DNA of 64,000 nt from contig JAOTOL010001508.1 of assembly GCA_034440575.1 (NCBI GenBank), positions 886,001-950,000 of the forward strand, in the 5' to 3' direction. Of the stretch, positions 23,000 through 61,129 are shown one piece after another. Both the position numbers and the translations under genes were made by a program. Below the pieces are notes generated by a model. That model had not been told where the DNA came from. It did not search any database and saw nothing but the letters and a program-made list of their open reading frames with translations. Position 1 is the first letter of the stretch; the number at the start of each line of letters is the position of its first letter. The stretch is from Imbricaverruca yamaguchii (taxonomy: Eukaryota; Arthropoda; Thecostraca; Neoverrucidae).

Positions 23000-23440
23000 C
23001 TACTTTTTAACAGCCCTCCATGAGCTTAGAGGACATCTCCAGGAACTACCGCTTCGGCCAGGTACCACCACTGCACTAGGCAACCTTCGCTTTGGCCTGA
23101 ATCAGTTTGGCCCAGGTCCCCCTCCGCCGGCTCAGGGATTGTACTTAAATGTTCAGGAATCTCTTCGTCCGGTCCCCTTTTTCAAAAGCTCTGGTATTGT
23201 CTATCACGCAAGTGGCCCCCTGTGCGGTTTCAGTCTCCTCCGTCAACCAGGGGCCCTTTATGTCGGTTCTTGGCCCTCTTCGAAGGTCCGGAGTCCTCCC
23301 ACGGCTCTGGGACCTCCCCGTCGGCGCAGGAGCCCTCATTGGCGACCCAGGGCCTCCTTTGTGAGACTGGAATCCTTCTTTTAACAGCTTGGGCCCCTGC
23401 ATCAGGTCAGGGGTCCTTGTACGGCTTTGATCTTCATCGT
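23000..23440 (+). repeat. cryptic 20-bp tandem repeat
   Basis: A GGNCCT-like core recurs at 23250, 23272, 23292, 23311, 23331, 23351, 23371, 23391, 23411 and 23430, an almost exact 20-bp beat. The intervening 14 bases are nearly random. It resembles the 21-bp block to the left and the block at 24.44 kb, so the three probably share an origin. Confidence 0.7.
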
Positions 23441-23499
23441 CTAGCTCCTAGATCAATCTCTTCACGTCACCGGCTTATCCAGCTTCAAGGCACGCGGCG

Positions 23500-24240
23500 A
23501 GGAGTCTATATCTTGTTTACAAAATTGGTTTCAGTCCAACAGTCTAAGGATGAACCAGGACAAAACTCAATTCACCCTCTTTGGCACCAAGACGTCAGTA
23601 AAAAGGGCAGTGAACTTCCAGATTACTCTCTCAGATTCGATCATAACTCCACGTCCCACCGTTAAAGTGTTAGGTGTTCTCGACCAGCAGCTTAGTTGGG
23701 ATTCTCACATATCCATGGTTGTGCGCAAATGCAATGCCATCATAGCATCCCTATGCAAATTTCGCCATCATTTCACCACGGATGTCCTCAAGCTTGGTCC
23801 AGTTCCACGTTTTTCCTCACATCCTTTATTGTCTACCTCCCTGGGGCGGAGCCGTTCAGTGCCGTCTGCACTGCTTGCAAAAATGCATTAACTTTGCTGC
23901 GCGACTAGTCACCAGTCTGCGCCGCAACGAGCACGTGTCCCCTGCACTCGTGTCATTAGGATGGCTGAAGTTTGCAAAGACGGTTCGGGAGCACGATTGC
24001 ATTCAGGTACACAGAGCCATGTGCAGTGGACAATGCCCGGAAACTGTTCGTAGAATGTTTACCTAGCGGTCACAGGTATCGCAGCGGGAGACCAGAGCTG
24101 GGTCAGTTGGTGAGCTTCATCTCAGAAGATGTCGACTCACTCGGACCCAGCGAGGTTTTTCATACCGCGCCGCAGTCGCTTGGAATAGGCTACCGCCCGT
24201 CACCAGGCAAGCACCGAGTCGCCCTGCATTCATAAGTGCT
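23500..24240 (+). mobile_element. non-LTR retrotransposon, 3' fragment (RT C-terminus)
   Basis: Frames encode the end of a Jockey/CR1-group reverse transcriptase: NWFQSNSLRMNQDKTQFTLF and VLGVLDQQLSWDSHISMVV at 23525-23720. A frame break near 23800 is followed by YCLPPWGGAVQCRLHCLQKC, AARLVTSLRRNEHVSPAL and LGWLKFAKTVREHDCIQVH up to about 24050, then FSYRA-AVAWNRLPPVTR-like text near 24150-24200 in a further frame. The catalytic YADD region is absent. It sits inside the cryptic 20-bp repeat block, splitting it. Confidence 0.8.
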
Positions 24241-24264
24241 TTGGCGCAGAGTCGCTAGTTTTAC

Positions 24265-24362
24265 TATAGAGGTAAAACTAGCCTGTATACGCTGTATACG
24301 CAGAGCTAGCGTATACGCTGTATACGCTGCCTGTATACGCAGAGCCTGTATACGCTGTATGC
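24265..24362. repeat. cluster of GTATACGC palindromic repeats
   Basis: GTATAC or TATACGC recurs seven or eight times in about 95 bases, in forms such as CTGTATACGCTGTATACGC and AGCGTATACGCTG. Because GTATAC and GCGTATACGC are self-complementary, the cluster can pair with itself in many registers. Confidence 0.85.
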
Positions 24363-24439
24363 TCTTGAAATGCTTCTGATGCAATATTCTCTACCTGATG
24401 TGCTCACGCAACATTGTCTGGGTGCAGAACAGCCACCAC

Positions 24440-25600
24440 GTGGAAGTACCCCAATACATGACTTTGGACCCATCTGTCGGCCATGGGTGTTTGTCTGACA
24501 GCCCGAGGTCCTCTCCGGCAACTATCGACCCTCCGTCGTCTCCAAGGTCCTCTTTGACCACTCAGTGGCTTTTCCGGTAAGACGCAGGCCCCTTTGCAAG
24601 TGACTGGGCCCTGCATCAGGCCAGGGATTCTTTCTTCAGCTTAGGCGCGCCGTCAGCCCAAGGGGCAAGGGGTCGGACAAGGGGGCCCTTGCGGACTCCC
24701 TGCACCGACACCTTGGGGCCTTGCAGAACCCTCAAGGTGGTTTCCTGGATGGCCCCTCCGGCACCCTAGAGGGCGGCTGGCCCCTACGTTCCCTGGCCAC
24801 GCAACTGAAAAGAGAGCCCTTGAGCTGACGAGAAGGGACGGACGTGCCTGACTCCTGGGTCAGCTTTGGCGGAGGCTGATATAGAAGCCTCACAGCTGAC
24901 AGTGGACCTCAGGGAGATGAAGGGACTCCAGAGCCACGGAGACGGCCCGGGTCAAAGAGGAATGTTCCCAGCGCAACGTAAAAGCCTCTAAGCCCATTAA
25001 GGAACCACTGGCTGTTAAAAGGGCCCGCGAACTAACAGAGAGGGCCATTGAGTTCTCTTGATCATGGAAGCCTCTTGGCACGGAGGGTCCTTGTCGATAA
25101 ATTGATTTTAAAAGGGAAGCAATTCGTGTAATTACTGCCGAAGTCACCGAGACATGCTATCTAAGGCTGGATAAGGCTCAGTCTCGCGTTAAATGTGTAA
25201 CATCGTTCAATAACATTTTCGATGAATTCAGAGGCAACCATTCAAAATATGATGTAACTAGAAGACAATACCATAAATTACAAATTTATTTGCTTCTTGT
25301 TATCTACATATTTCCCAGCTACCTGTAGCTCAGCACAGACATCTTCCGACTATTCCCCACCTGGCCAACGAAATATTCAACGGCAGGGGCACTCTCAGCG
25401 AGAGCAAGATCTTTAAAATCCAGGGACACTAGCACTCCCCCGGTCAAACCCTGATATGCACCACTGCTGAGGCAGAAACAGGGAGCCTGAGGGTCAGATA
25501 GGGCTCGGATTTTCTTCGAGTTTGAAAGAGCTCCTGAGGGATAAACAAGACCCCTAAGCGCTAAAGAGGGATAGTGCAGGCAGAGATGGTTGGTAGAAGA
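24440..25600. repeat. cryptic 20-bp tandem repeat, both orientations
   Basis: On the plus strand a GGNCC/GGNNT core steps by about 20 bp at 24507, 24527, 24546, 24566, 24586, 24606 and 24624. From about 24880 onward the mirror motif AGGGNNC/GGGA appears on the same beat, for example at 25468, 25488, 25508, 25528 and 25547. The block is therefore inverted near 24850. No gene is supported. Confidence 0.55.
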
Positions 25601-25609
25601 AAACTTTAA

Positions 25610-27940
25610 CCGGATCCACGACGGGAACGATAAGTGGAGGTCAGTGGAGGTTGATGGACCCACGGGAACAGTCCCCTCCTCCCCCGTCTTCTTGTTTTGG
25701 ATGCATGTTTGTTTTTCGTGTGTGTTTTTCGTATAGTATAGAGTCCTCACTGTATGCCAATGCTATAATACGCCAAGGTCACCAGTGCCAGGGCCAAGTC
25801 CACTCACACACCGAGTGCTCCGGATTGTATATTGCACTACAGACGACACACATCCACCCTCTAATCACAACGCAATAACGATGTAACACTGACATAGCAC
25901 TTGCCCTCACATCAACCGTTTCTGTGACGTCATCGCTCGGCAGGGCGTCGCCGAGCGTCCACCGTGGGACGCACACAACGTCAACATTTGTCGATCAGCC
26001 ACGAGTGCGACGAGATGGTCAACTAGGAAGACAACATTGAGAGGAGGCGAGCCGCCAGCGCCGGCGGCGCGCCCAGCCGACACCAATCGGTGGGCGGGTA
26101 GGGCATCCCGACACCGAACGACACCCCGGCTCCACTGCTGCAGTGGTGGTCGCCGACAGAACCACAACTCGGCACACTGCGCGCTCGTCTCGACGAAATA
26201 TCGAGATGTGTGAAGGAGAAAGCGCCTGGCCATTGGCCGACATTTCAGACCCAGTAGCGCCAGTGGCGAACGTCTCCTCGGGCGCCCTGTTCCAGGGTAC
26301 ACTCAGAGGGCAATCAAACGTTTACATAGATGGTGGCCGGGAGCGACGCTGTCGAACGCGCGCTCAAACATCCCGCGCCTGCTGGAGTTATTGCTCATAC
26401 ACCGGGCCAGCAGCCGAAACGGTCACATTTGCGGCACGTCGCTTGGTTTGTTGAATTGTGCACAGTCAGTGTCACAACCTAAGGCTTGTGGTGGTGGCAA
26501 TGTTGAAATGTGCAAATCCCGCACCACAACCCAAAGCTGTCCGTGGTGGCAATGTTGAAGCGTGTACATTCCGCGCCACAGCCCGAAGTTGCCGATGGTG
26601 GCAATGCTGAAGCGTGTACATTCCGCGTCACAGCCCGAAGCTGACCGTGGTGGCAATGTGCCTCTTCATTTAACATCAGCATCACCTGATCATCTGGCAT
26701 GGATATTACATCTCCTGAGCCTACGTTTTGCATAAAGTAAATCGATACATATTACACAGTACACTGTCAACAGTATTATCCCATTGTTTGTATTGGGAGC
26801 ACAGCCATGTTGTCTCTGTGGAATTCTTGATTGTGACCACGGCTTTAAGCAGTCGTTTCGAAAGATCATTGCAGCCACAAATCAACTGAAGCATGCGCAC
26901 ACACAAACACGCATGTGTGTGAAACCAAGATTAACGTGAGGTGCTTCTTTTGCCCTTATTGTGCTTGTTGTGTGCTTAAGGTGATCGTGCATCGTTTACT
27001 GAATCAAAAACGCAACGGGTTTTAACACCAAATTTCAGCTTGTTGGCCCCACCGTAATATGATTGTCTCATTCTAAATCGGATGTCTTCGAAGCGTGCAT
27101 ATATATCAGAGGTACAGGTGTACATATACACATGCATGCATGTCTATATATGTATATGAATCAACATTTATGCATATGCGTCGTTTGCCGCTTTCAGCTA
27201 ACTACAAACCACCTCTGTAGATTTGAGATTGCATATGCGAGAGTGAGATTGCATATGCATATGCCCAAATTCCGCTCTATCACACTTATTTAACCATTTA
27301 GTGACAACTATTCATAGTGAGAACTAGCATCGTTATGATCCTGGTTTCTTCTGTCAAGCTAGCACCTGTTTACTGGACTCAATTCAAAGCCGTGTGGTAG
27401 CGCTACGTCCCCATATGAGCAGCCCCAATGCGTAATCAGTACAAATGTCCAGCAGTATGGCCCTTACCTCTGACAGAATGTTTCGACTGATGCGAGCGAG
27501 TTGACAGCGTTTCTCTATATAGCTGAAGCCTTGAGACACGAGAGGTCTCTATGATGGAAATCTGCACAGGGCGAAAGGTGGAAGGAAACTCACTCCAATG
27601 AGTGCGTAACGAGCTGGCAATGAACTGAATGCCTTCATCCACAATGTTCCAGTCTGACCAAAGCTGTGCTGGTCCAGTGCACTTAGCTGGCCGATGTGCG
27701 TGCTCATGCCGCACCAAGCTGACCATTGGACGACTGAACGTGCAGCAGGAGTCTGCCCTCCATCCGATCCCACCAACGCCGCTGTCTGGCGCCTGAAGGC
27801 TCTCCCACCAGACGTGCAGCTGACAAGCGGCGACGTGTTGCGGCACAGCGTCCGCCGACACCAGCTGTGACCGACCGACCTGACCTGACCTCTCCCACCG
27901 GCGTCAGACGGGACGGCGTAGTTGTCGGCTAGCCTACCAG
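25610..27940. other. non-coding DNA downstream of the SLC6 gene
   Basis: 25950-26300 is locally GC-rich (GGCGGCGCGCCC near 26065) with open frames but no recognisable domain. 26690-27430 is AT-rich and lacks features except purine/pyrimidine alternation (ATATGCATATG near 27232-27260). No gene is supported. Confidence 0.4.
26491..26660. repeat. 52-bp tandem repeat, three copies plus a partial
   Basis: GTGGTGGCAATGTTGAA-like unit starts occur at 26491, 26543, 26595 and 26647, an exact 52-bp step. Each unit also carries CCGCRYCACARCCCRAAG. Copies differ by 5-8 bases. Confidence 0.85.
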
Positions 27941-27944
27941 CTCC

Positions 27945-29085
27945 CCGGCCACCAGCCCGGCCCGACCGGCTCCCCGCCAGCCACCAGCCCAGCCCGACCG
28001 GCTCCCCGCCAGCCACCAGCCCGGCCCGACCGGCTCCCCGCCAGCCACCAGCCCAGCCTGACCGACTCCCCGCCCCGCCAGCCACCAGCCCGGCCCGACC
28101 GGCTCCCCGCCAGCCACCAGCCCGGCCCGACCGGCTCCCCGCCAGCCACCAGCCCAGCCTGACCGGCTCCCCGCCAGCCACCAGCCCAGCCTGACCGACT
28201 CCCCGCCCCCCAGCCACCAGCCCAGCCTGACCGGCTCCCCGCCAGCCACCAGCCCAGCCTGACCGGCTCCCCGCCAGCCACCAGCCCAGCCTGACCGACT
28301 CCCCGCCAGCCACCAGCCCGGCCCGACCGACTCCCCGCCAGCCACCAGCCCGGCCCGACCGACTCCCCGCCAGCCACCAGCCCAGCCTGACCGGCTCCCC
28401 GCCAGCCACCAGCCCGGCCCGACCGACTCCCCGCCAGCCACCAGCCCGGCCCGACCGGCTCCCCGCCAGCCACCAGCCCGGCCCGACCGGCTCCCCGCCA
28501 GCCACCAGCCCAGCCTGACCGACTCCCCGCCCCGCCAGCCACCAGCCCGGCCCGACCGGCTCCCCGCCAGCCACCAGCCCGGCCCGACCGGCTCCCCGCC
28601 AGCCACCAGCCCAGCCTGACCGGCTCCCCGCCAGCCACCAGCCCAGCCTGACCGGCTCCCCGCCAGCCACCAGCCCAGCCCGACCGGCTCCCCGCCAGCC
28701 ACCAGCCCAGCCTGACCGACTCCCCGCCCCCCAGCCACCAGCCCGGCCCGACCGGCTCCCCGCCAGCCACCAGCCCAGCCTGACCGACTCCCCGCCAGCC
28801 ACCAGCCCAGCCTGACCGACTCCCCGCCAGCCACCAGCCCAGCCTGACCGACTCCCCACCAGCCACCAGCCCAGCCTGACCGGCTCCCCGCCAGCCACCA
28901 GCCCGGCCCGACCGACTCCCCGCCAGCCACCAGCCCGGCCCGACCGACTCCCCGCCAGCCACCAGCCCAGCCTGACCGACTCCCCGCCAGCCACCAGCCC
29001 GGCCCGACCGACTCCCCGCCAGCCACCAGCCCAGCCTGACCGACTCCCCGCCAGCCACCAGCCCAGCCCGACCGGCTCCCCGCCG
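27945..29085. repeat. GC-rich 32-bp minisatellite, about 35 copies
   Basis: Unit GCCAGCCACCAGCCCRGCCY followed by GACCGRCTCCCC, with unit starts 32 bp apart (e.g. 28401 and 28433). Only two positions vary widely (R/Y and G/A). A few units carry a 4-5 bp insertion (CCCCGCCCCGCC) near 28070, 28205, 28525 and 28727. Since 32 is not a multiple of three, all frames cycle through the same text. This explains the long Gly/Trp-rich and Pro/Ala-rich open frames on both strands, which are not credible genes. It ends 7 bp before the SLC6 stop codon, so it lies in that gene's 3' UTR or immediate flank. Confidence 0.95.
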
Positions 29086-29091
29086 GCGCGC

Positions 29092-55412
<26,321 letters not shown>

Positions 55413-55752
55413 CTGCAACGCGATAGCCGGTTGTGATATCTCCCTGTTCGAACTGTGCGTTACGTCGATGAGACGCGCAGGCTCAGCAGGTGTAGCGGTA
55501 GCCTCCGTCCAGTGCAACTGTTCGCGATCGGGCCTGCTCTTCGTTTGTTGCCAGTTGGGGTTATCAACGTCTGTTCATAAGAAATGAACTTGGTGTCCTG
55601 ACTTATAGTGCCCAATCAAGCACGGTGGTTTGACTCCACAATCTGTGTGCACTCATGCATGATTGTGTAGCTCAATATACTATGCCTAGTGTTCATTGTG
55701 CCTTGTATTGCAATTTGTATGGCACATGCATAACTGAATTTAAATGCATTCC

Positions 55753-56674
55753 TTAACACGCACCCTGGAGGGCCTCTGAAACTTACGCGCAATGGAGGGG
55801 GGCGGATTCCGCCCCCCTAATATCTCGGCTCCCATTAAGGTTAGAGCAACAAAATTTACAGGGTGGATGGGCACGATAGGTAACTCTATTGTGTGCAAAT
55901 TTCTTGACCTTGGGTCAATATCTTCAAGGTCAAATGAGATCAAAATAGCAACAAAAATTGGTTTTGCGTGGCTTGGCTTGTCATTGTTATGGATCGCTGT
56001 GATTGTATTTAAATGCTCCAGAATTGCCATTAATAATGTTTTAGACATTACTAATGATGCAATGCATATGCCTGATCCACCATTTGACCTCAGTTACCGG
56101 AACCGGGCTGCCCACCTGACTGCTTCTTGGGGCGGCTCGAACAATCGGTTTCGCAAAGAAAGGAGTGAAATACATGAATAAAGTATAGAAACGCTTAGGC
56201 ACACAATGACAAACAGTAGATTTCCGGATGTGTAGGGAGTAACATGCAAAGTGACATCAATCGCATGCCAGTCATTTCCATTTGTGACAACATTCCAGTT
56301 GACCAAGTTTGGTTCCATGAGCCTGTCACGATGACCTCGGCGACCTAACATGACTCTTAAATTATATAGCATAACAATATGCATCAAACAAGTCACTAGT
56401 GCTGTCAAGAACACTTCCCTTTTGCCAATATACGGTAAGCGCATCAGCGCCGATGTTTGTGGACTGGCGCTGATAATTTTTTTTTGAATTTACCGATCCC
56501 TAACTCGAAAGATTTTCGGTCGATTTTAATTTTTCTTACTTTAAACAACGTGTCGTTCATTTATTAGCAGGTACACAAACAATGGCGCATATCGGCCGGT
56601 AAAATCTGGGGTTATTTGCGAAAAACCGGAGGAGTGGGCGGATTTCGCCCTCCCCCCTCCAGGGCGCGTGTTAA
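55753..56674 (+). mobile_element. TTAA-type MITE (M1), complete short copy
   Basis: Flanked by TTAA on both sides (55753-55756 and 56671-56674). The ends TTAACACGCACCCTGGAGGG and the complement of CCCTCCAGGGCGCGTGTTAA match at 19 of 20 positions. It is 922 bp long and has a single 3' unit, in which the TGACCT pair is reduced to one copy by a small deletion (CACGATGACCTCGG near 56327). TTAA target use fits a piggyBac-like origin. It is non-coding. Confidence 0.9.
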
Positions 56675-56724
56675 GACAGATGTAACCTCTGCTCGATCAT
56701 CTCAATAGCATCCGACCATCACTT

Positions 56725-57530
56725 AAGTTCACCATTGAGTTGGAAAAAAACGGATGTCTTCATTTCCTCGATGTCAACATTCGAAAAACTGATGGCGGCT
56801 ACAAACCTCCGTCTATGGGAAGCCCACCCACACAAAAGTCTACCTGCGGCAAGAGTCGAACCATTCCCAAAAGGTGAAGCAAGATGCCGTGCGCTGTCTT
56901 ACTGAAAGGGCCCGAAAAATATGCGACGAGGACAGCATTGAGTTTGGACTGTGCACAGTCCACGAGGTCTTTGCCGCTACCGGCCACCGAAAAAAAAACG
57001 CTTCGTCTGCTGCACGAAAATACAAAGACCGAAAAGGGGAAACGGAAAACAGGCTGACATATATTTCAGTTCCATATTTCCCGGGGATTGGAGAGCGCCT
57101 GCAATGCGGAATGAAGCCCCTGGGAGTTGTCTTTCATGCGTCTGGTCAATCATTAAAAAGAACAGACTGTGCCAACGTCCAAATACCAAAGAGATCGGGA
57201 ACAAAACTAGGGAACCATCTAACGCCTAACATGCGAATACAACGCAACGTATATTGGCGAGCGTGGTCGGCCTCTGAACAAGGACCTGAAGGAACACCGG
57301 GACGCCATCTCTAAGGCCCAACCGAAAATGTCCGCAGTTGCTGAACACGCTGTAGATACTCGGCACGATATCCATTGGAATGACGTGGAGATTCTGGGAC
57401 GTGAAACACAGTTTATGAGAAAGAAGCTGTTGGAATCTTACCATATTAGAAAGTCACGACCAGAGCTGAATCGGGATAGGGGTTTAGAATGGTCATCCAT
57501 CTGGAGAGTGGCTAATATTTCCGAGCAGTA
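56725..57530 (+). mobile_element. Penelope-like retroelement fragment with GIY-YIG domain
   Basis: Fragments of one protein in order: FTIELEKNGCLHFLDVNI (56730), then in another frame YGKPTHTKVYLRQESNHSQK (56815), QDAVRCLTERARKICDEDSI (56880), and a GIY-YIG endonuclease starting CEYNATYIGERGRPLNKDLK (57232), with EHAVDTRHDIHWNDVEI and RKKLLESYHIRKSR following. The RT-thumb text followed by GIY-YIG is the signature of Penelope-like elements. Frameshifts near 56800 and 57215 and loss of the RT palm make it a dead 5'-truncated copy. Confidence 0.85.
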
Positions 57531-57635
57531 GTCTTATGGGAGGGGTGGGGGAATTAGGTATCTCAATTGTGATGCATTTTGTAGTCCGCCGTTTTTAAAG
57601 TCAAGTCCGCTGCATTAAAGTGCTGCATTCCAGGT

Positions 57636-57705
57636 GACGATTAGTCTAGGGGTAAGTTGCCTGTCTCGCAATCGAGAAATTGTAGGTTCGAGTCTCACCT
57701 GTCGC
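57636..57705 (+). mobile_element. tRNA-derived SINE head
   Basis: GATTAGTCTAGGGGTAAGTT (box A-like), TCTC-GCAATC-GAGA (anticodon-arm-like) and TAGGTTCGAGTCTCACCTG (box B-like) are spaced as in a tRNA. The putative acceptor ends do not pair, so a functional tRNA is unlikely. A body may extend to about 57800. Confidence 0.55.
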
Positions 57706-58110
57706 TACTCTTCGCCAGCGATCAATCGGCGTGAAAGACTGGCGACGCTATATGACAACGGTCGATGTGTCGTAAGGCTAATACCAACAAGTGCTGCATT
57801 TTTTACTGCTCGTGTCCTGTATTTGAAATGTTGTAGAAAACCTGAATTGTCTTCTCTTTTAATATACTATCTGACGGCGGAGCCGCCAGGAGCTCCGAAA
57901 GCTCATGAATTGTTTATAAAAAGGGTCCTTCCAGAAATATTATTACACTTCCTAAAACCCTTTAATACGCCTCTAGAAGGTTTAGATGTAAGCTGCAGGA
58001 ATCATTAAATGATTACTGTCGCATATCTTTAGTTTCTTCTTGTCATGATAGTAGCAAATAATATGTTGTAGATATGAATGTATCAAAGAGAGGAAGAGAC
58101 AGAAGGGGAG

Positions 58111-58328
<218 letters not shown>

Positions 58329-58329
58329 A

Positions 58330-59800
58330 CTGCAGACCTCACCCGCTTGAGCTACATACTAGGCATGCTCATCTTTGCAATGGATAAATTCGTTCCTTCT
58401 CCTTATGAACGTCACGTTCTGCACTCTCCTGGGAAAGGCACATCCGGCGAATCGTATCACTTTTACATCAGTCCTGCCAGGAAATTTCTACGCTGAAGGC
58501 AGCTCTGGGTTATTACCGAGAAGATAAGACCTGCCAGAACAGATATTTAATCTGCTTCCTTCATCAGGCAGGAGGATATCTAGACGGCGGCTATCTGCGC
58601 CAGAGCCGAGCGTCGCAGGCGCTCATGCAGCATCCGATGTCAAAGAGCAAATGATTCCAATCCGGAAAAATTTAAATGTAGAGCATCACTGCAAGGAATA
58701 TTATTTGCGATTTGCAATGCTGCACAATTAATTTATAAGATACATCGATTCAGTGAATACATATTTACAACCATAGAAAATGTGTTCTGAAGGGAACTTT
58801 CATTGCACATGCATGCTTCACGTATGAGTGTTCTATATTTGAGGGGATCGGGTCATTGCGCCAACACAGCAAGGCAGCACACACTGTCCGCCCGGAGGTC
58901 ATCCCGGTGTGAGAGGGTCTGCTCTTGGCCACAATGTCAGCCGTCCTTAATCCACGTGGGCTGCAAAATTCTGGAAGGCTGCGACCATGACTGCCCATCT
59001 GTATAAATGTAGTGTGGATGACCTCATGCCACTTCCAGAAGCAAGGGCAACACCACTTCTGTGTGCACTTATCCGAGGTGTTTTTAGTGTAATTTCACCG
59101 AGATCTCGCACTGCTATTTGCGTCACTAGAGCCGTCTATCTCTGTACATATTCCTGGCTTCAATACTACTCCTGCAGTGAAGATGAACACTTAGCAATAT
59201 GTGTTCTGCTATGTGTAGGTCGAGCATTTATCATGTACAGCAGATGTCCGACCTACGTCAGAGGCAGATCCAAAGGAGGAGATGGGAGGGAGAAACATAC
59301 TTCACAATCATTTTCTCATCGAGGTGTATCCAAATCCGATGAGTTTAAACTAAAAATGTATACAATTTCATTCTACCCACCCCGGGCCCTGTACACCCGC
59401 TCCTGGGGTTGGTTCCCATGTAAATCCACACCTATTTGTTTTTAAAACGATTAAATACTCATTGCTACGGCACACGCAGAACGCATCATATGCAACTCCA
59501 AATTCATGGAGGTTGACAGCTCTGAGAAAATGGTGTGGGGCTTGCGTCCAATGGGCGGCACGAAGACCAAACAAGCTCCAAACTCGGAACGACAAGTGGG
59601 ATCCAGGATTGCATTGCCTCGTTCTACGCGCTTATTGACAAAGTCTATGACGAACTTTCCAAACGCGAGGTTCGACCCAGTCTTGACCTGACCGCCGACC
59701 GGGGTAGGTCGCTCCGCCGCCTGCCTGCCGCCGCTCGGTCGCCGCCAGCTGAGTACCTAACCCGTCCGACAGACGGCATAGTGCCGAGTATATACCAGCA
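58330..59800. other. non-coding, no recognised feature
   Basis: Searched on the minus strand for the SLC6 exon preceding 55412 (end of TM7); none was recognised. The right end of this stretch may be the 5' UTR of the LINE that follows. Confidence 0.4.
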
Positions 59801-59827
59801 GTGAGCGGTGGTGGGTGGCGCACGGAC

Positions 59828-60376
59828 ATGGCAGAACAGGTGAAAAAGGCCATCTTCGAGTGCTTTAAAGATCTAGAATTCATCTCGATGTTACGCGAAA
59901 CAGTTATGGCGCCAATCATCAGAGATGCAGTCAAGCAAGCGGTGGCGGAAGCTGTCGCGAACAGAGACAACATGATAGAGGAACTGAAGGCTGAGCTATC
60001 CGAGGTGAGTGACGAGCTGAACCAGTTCCAGCAGTACCCGAGGCGCAACTGCCTGGATATTGCTGGCGTCCCCGAAAGTTCCGGAGAGGACACAGGACAT
60101 CTAGTTATTGAGGTGGCTAGGGGAGCTGGTGTCACCTTGACGAGAAACTACATTGATGCTAGCCATCGGGTTGGACGTGCCCGAGAAGGGAAAACGCGCA
60201 AAATATTAGTCCGACTGAATTCGTATCAAAACCGCCAAGAAGTTCAAGCAAGGAAACAGCTGCGATCCGATAGAGCCTGTGACATTTACATTTCTGAAAA
60301 CCTAACGAAGAAGAATGCCGAAACAATGTACCACGCACGCCAGCTGAAAAAGCGAGGGGTAATCGTAGCAGCTTAG
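59828..60376 (+). CDS. LINE ORF1 protein (coiled coil plus RNA-binding-like domain)
   Basis: Starting at the ATG at 59828 (MAEQVKKAIFECF), the protein has a heptad-rich helix (NRDNMIEELKAELSEVSDEL), then QYPRRNCLDIAGVPESSGED, DASHRVGRAREGKTRKILVR and a YHARQLKKRGVI tail. N-x-x-I-x-GVPE and HR-GR are typical of ORF1 proteins of two-ORF non-LTR elements, which bind the element RNA as multimers. An upstream in-frame ATG at 59801 is possible. The frame stops at 60376. Similar frames to about 60640 suggest the original protein was longer. It belongs with the RT gene at 61.1-64 kb. Confidence 0.75.
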   Translation: MAEQVKKAIFECFKDLEFISMLRETVMAPIIRDAVKQAVAEAVANRDNMIEELKAELSEVSDELNQFQQYPRRNCLDIAGVPESSGEDTGHLVIEVARGAGVTLTRNYIDASHRVGRAREGKTRKILVRLNSYQNRQEVQARKQLRSDRACDIYISENLTKKNAETMYHARQLKKRGVIVAA

Positions 60377-60379
60377 ACG

Positions 60380-61125
60380 GACAATGGGAAAATGAAAATA
60401 CGAGAAAGAGAGAACGGGTCGACAAGGGTCATCCGATGCCTGTCAGACCTCCCCTGCCCAGATAGGGTGAGAGTCGATCGTACGACGACACGTCCGACTG
60501 AGTCCGCCGCTGCTGATCGCGTCCCTACCCAGACGATTTCAGCTGAGTCCGCCTCTGCTGAACGCGATCCCGCCAGCGGCGCCGAATTCCAGACCAGGAG
60601 GGGCAGGAGCGGCAGAGGCGGAGCTACCCAGCGCCGGTGAGAGTGTAACTGCGGGTGATGCGAAGCATGGGCGGAAGCTAGTTCACTGGACAACGGTCTG
60701 TGAGGTCGAGACGTTGCCGCCGACCACCGTGTACATACGCCTGCGGGCGAGTGCAGCGCGCCCGAGTGCAGCGCAGTTTGAAGCGGTGCAAGTGGCACGC
60801 TCAGAGCCGAACACCGCATCCTTACGTTAGTAATCCCACGGTGAGTAACTGTCGGGGCGCTGTCTGAGGTATGTTCTCGCATCTGGGCATAACCAGTTGC
60901 ATAATGCGACCATGAAGTTGTATGTGCGTTGTTAGCGATATGCATGGTGCGAGTCATCGTATATATCTTGCTTCTGTAAAATATTTCCATACTTTGCTTC
61001 ATTGTGTGTAATGACTTGTAACGGTTATGTTCACGAGCTACGCCAACCCTCGTATATTAAGTGAGGAAAATGTAGAAAGTGCGCTGCCCACCACCGCTGT
61101 TCACGAATATGCGCAACTGTACTCA
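60380..61125. other. LINE inter-ORF region
   Basis: The frame after the ORF1 stop continues as a Ser/Thr/Arg-rich segment to about 60640. The rest to 61125 is unassigned. The minus-strand open frame here has no domain match and is treated as a shadow. Confidence 0.4.
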
Positions 61126-61129
61126 TTAC

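Noticed and set aside
27945..29085. CRISPR-like array
   Set aside because: Units are directly contiguous with no unique spacers, and the DNA is animal. It is a minisatellite.
57636..57705. Functional tRNA gene
   Set aside because: Box A and B are present but the acceptor ends do not pair and the anticodon stem is irregular; a SINE head fits better.
60373..61002. 209-residue minus-strand ORF
   Set aside because: It lies opposite the LINE inter-ORF region, shows no domain, and its composition follows the plus-strand Ser/Arg-rich segment.
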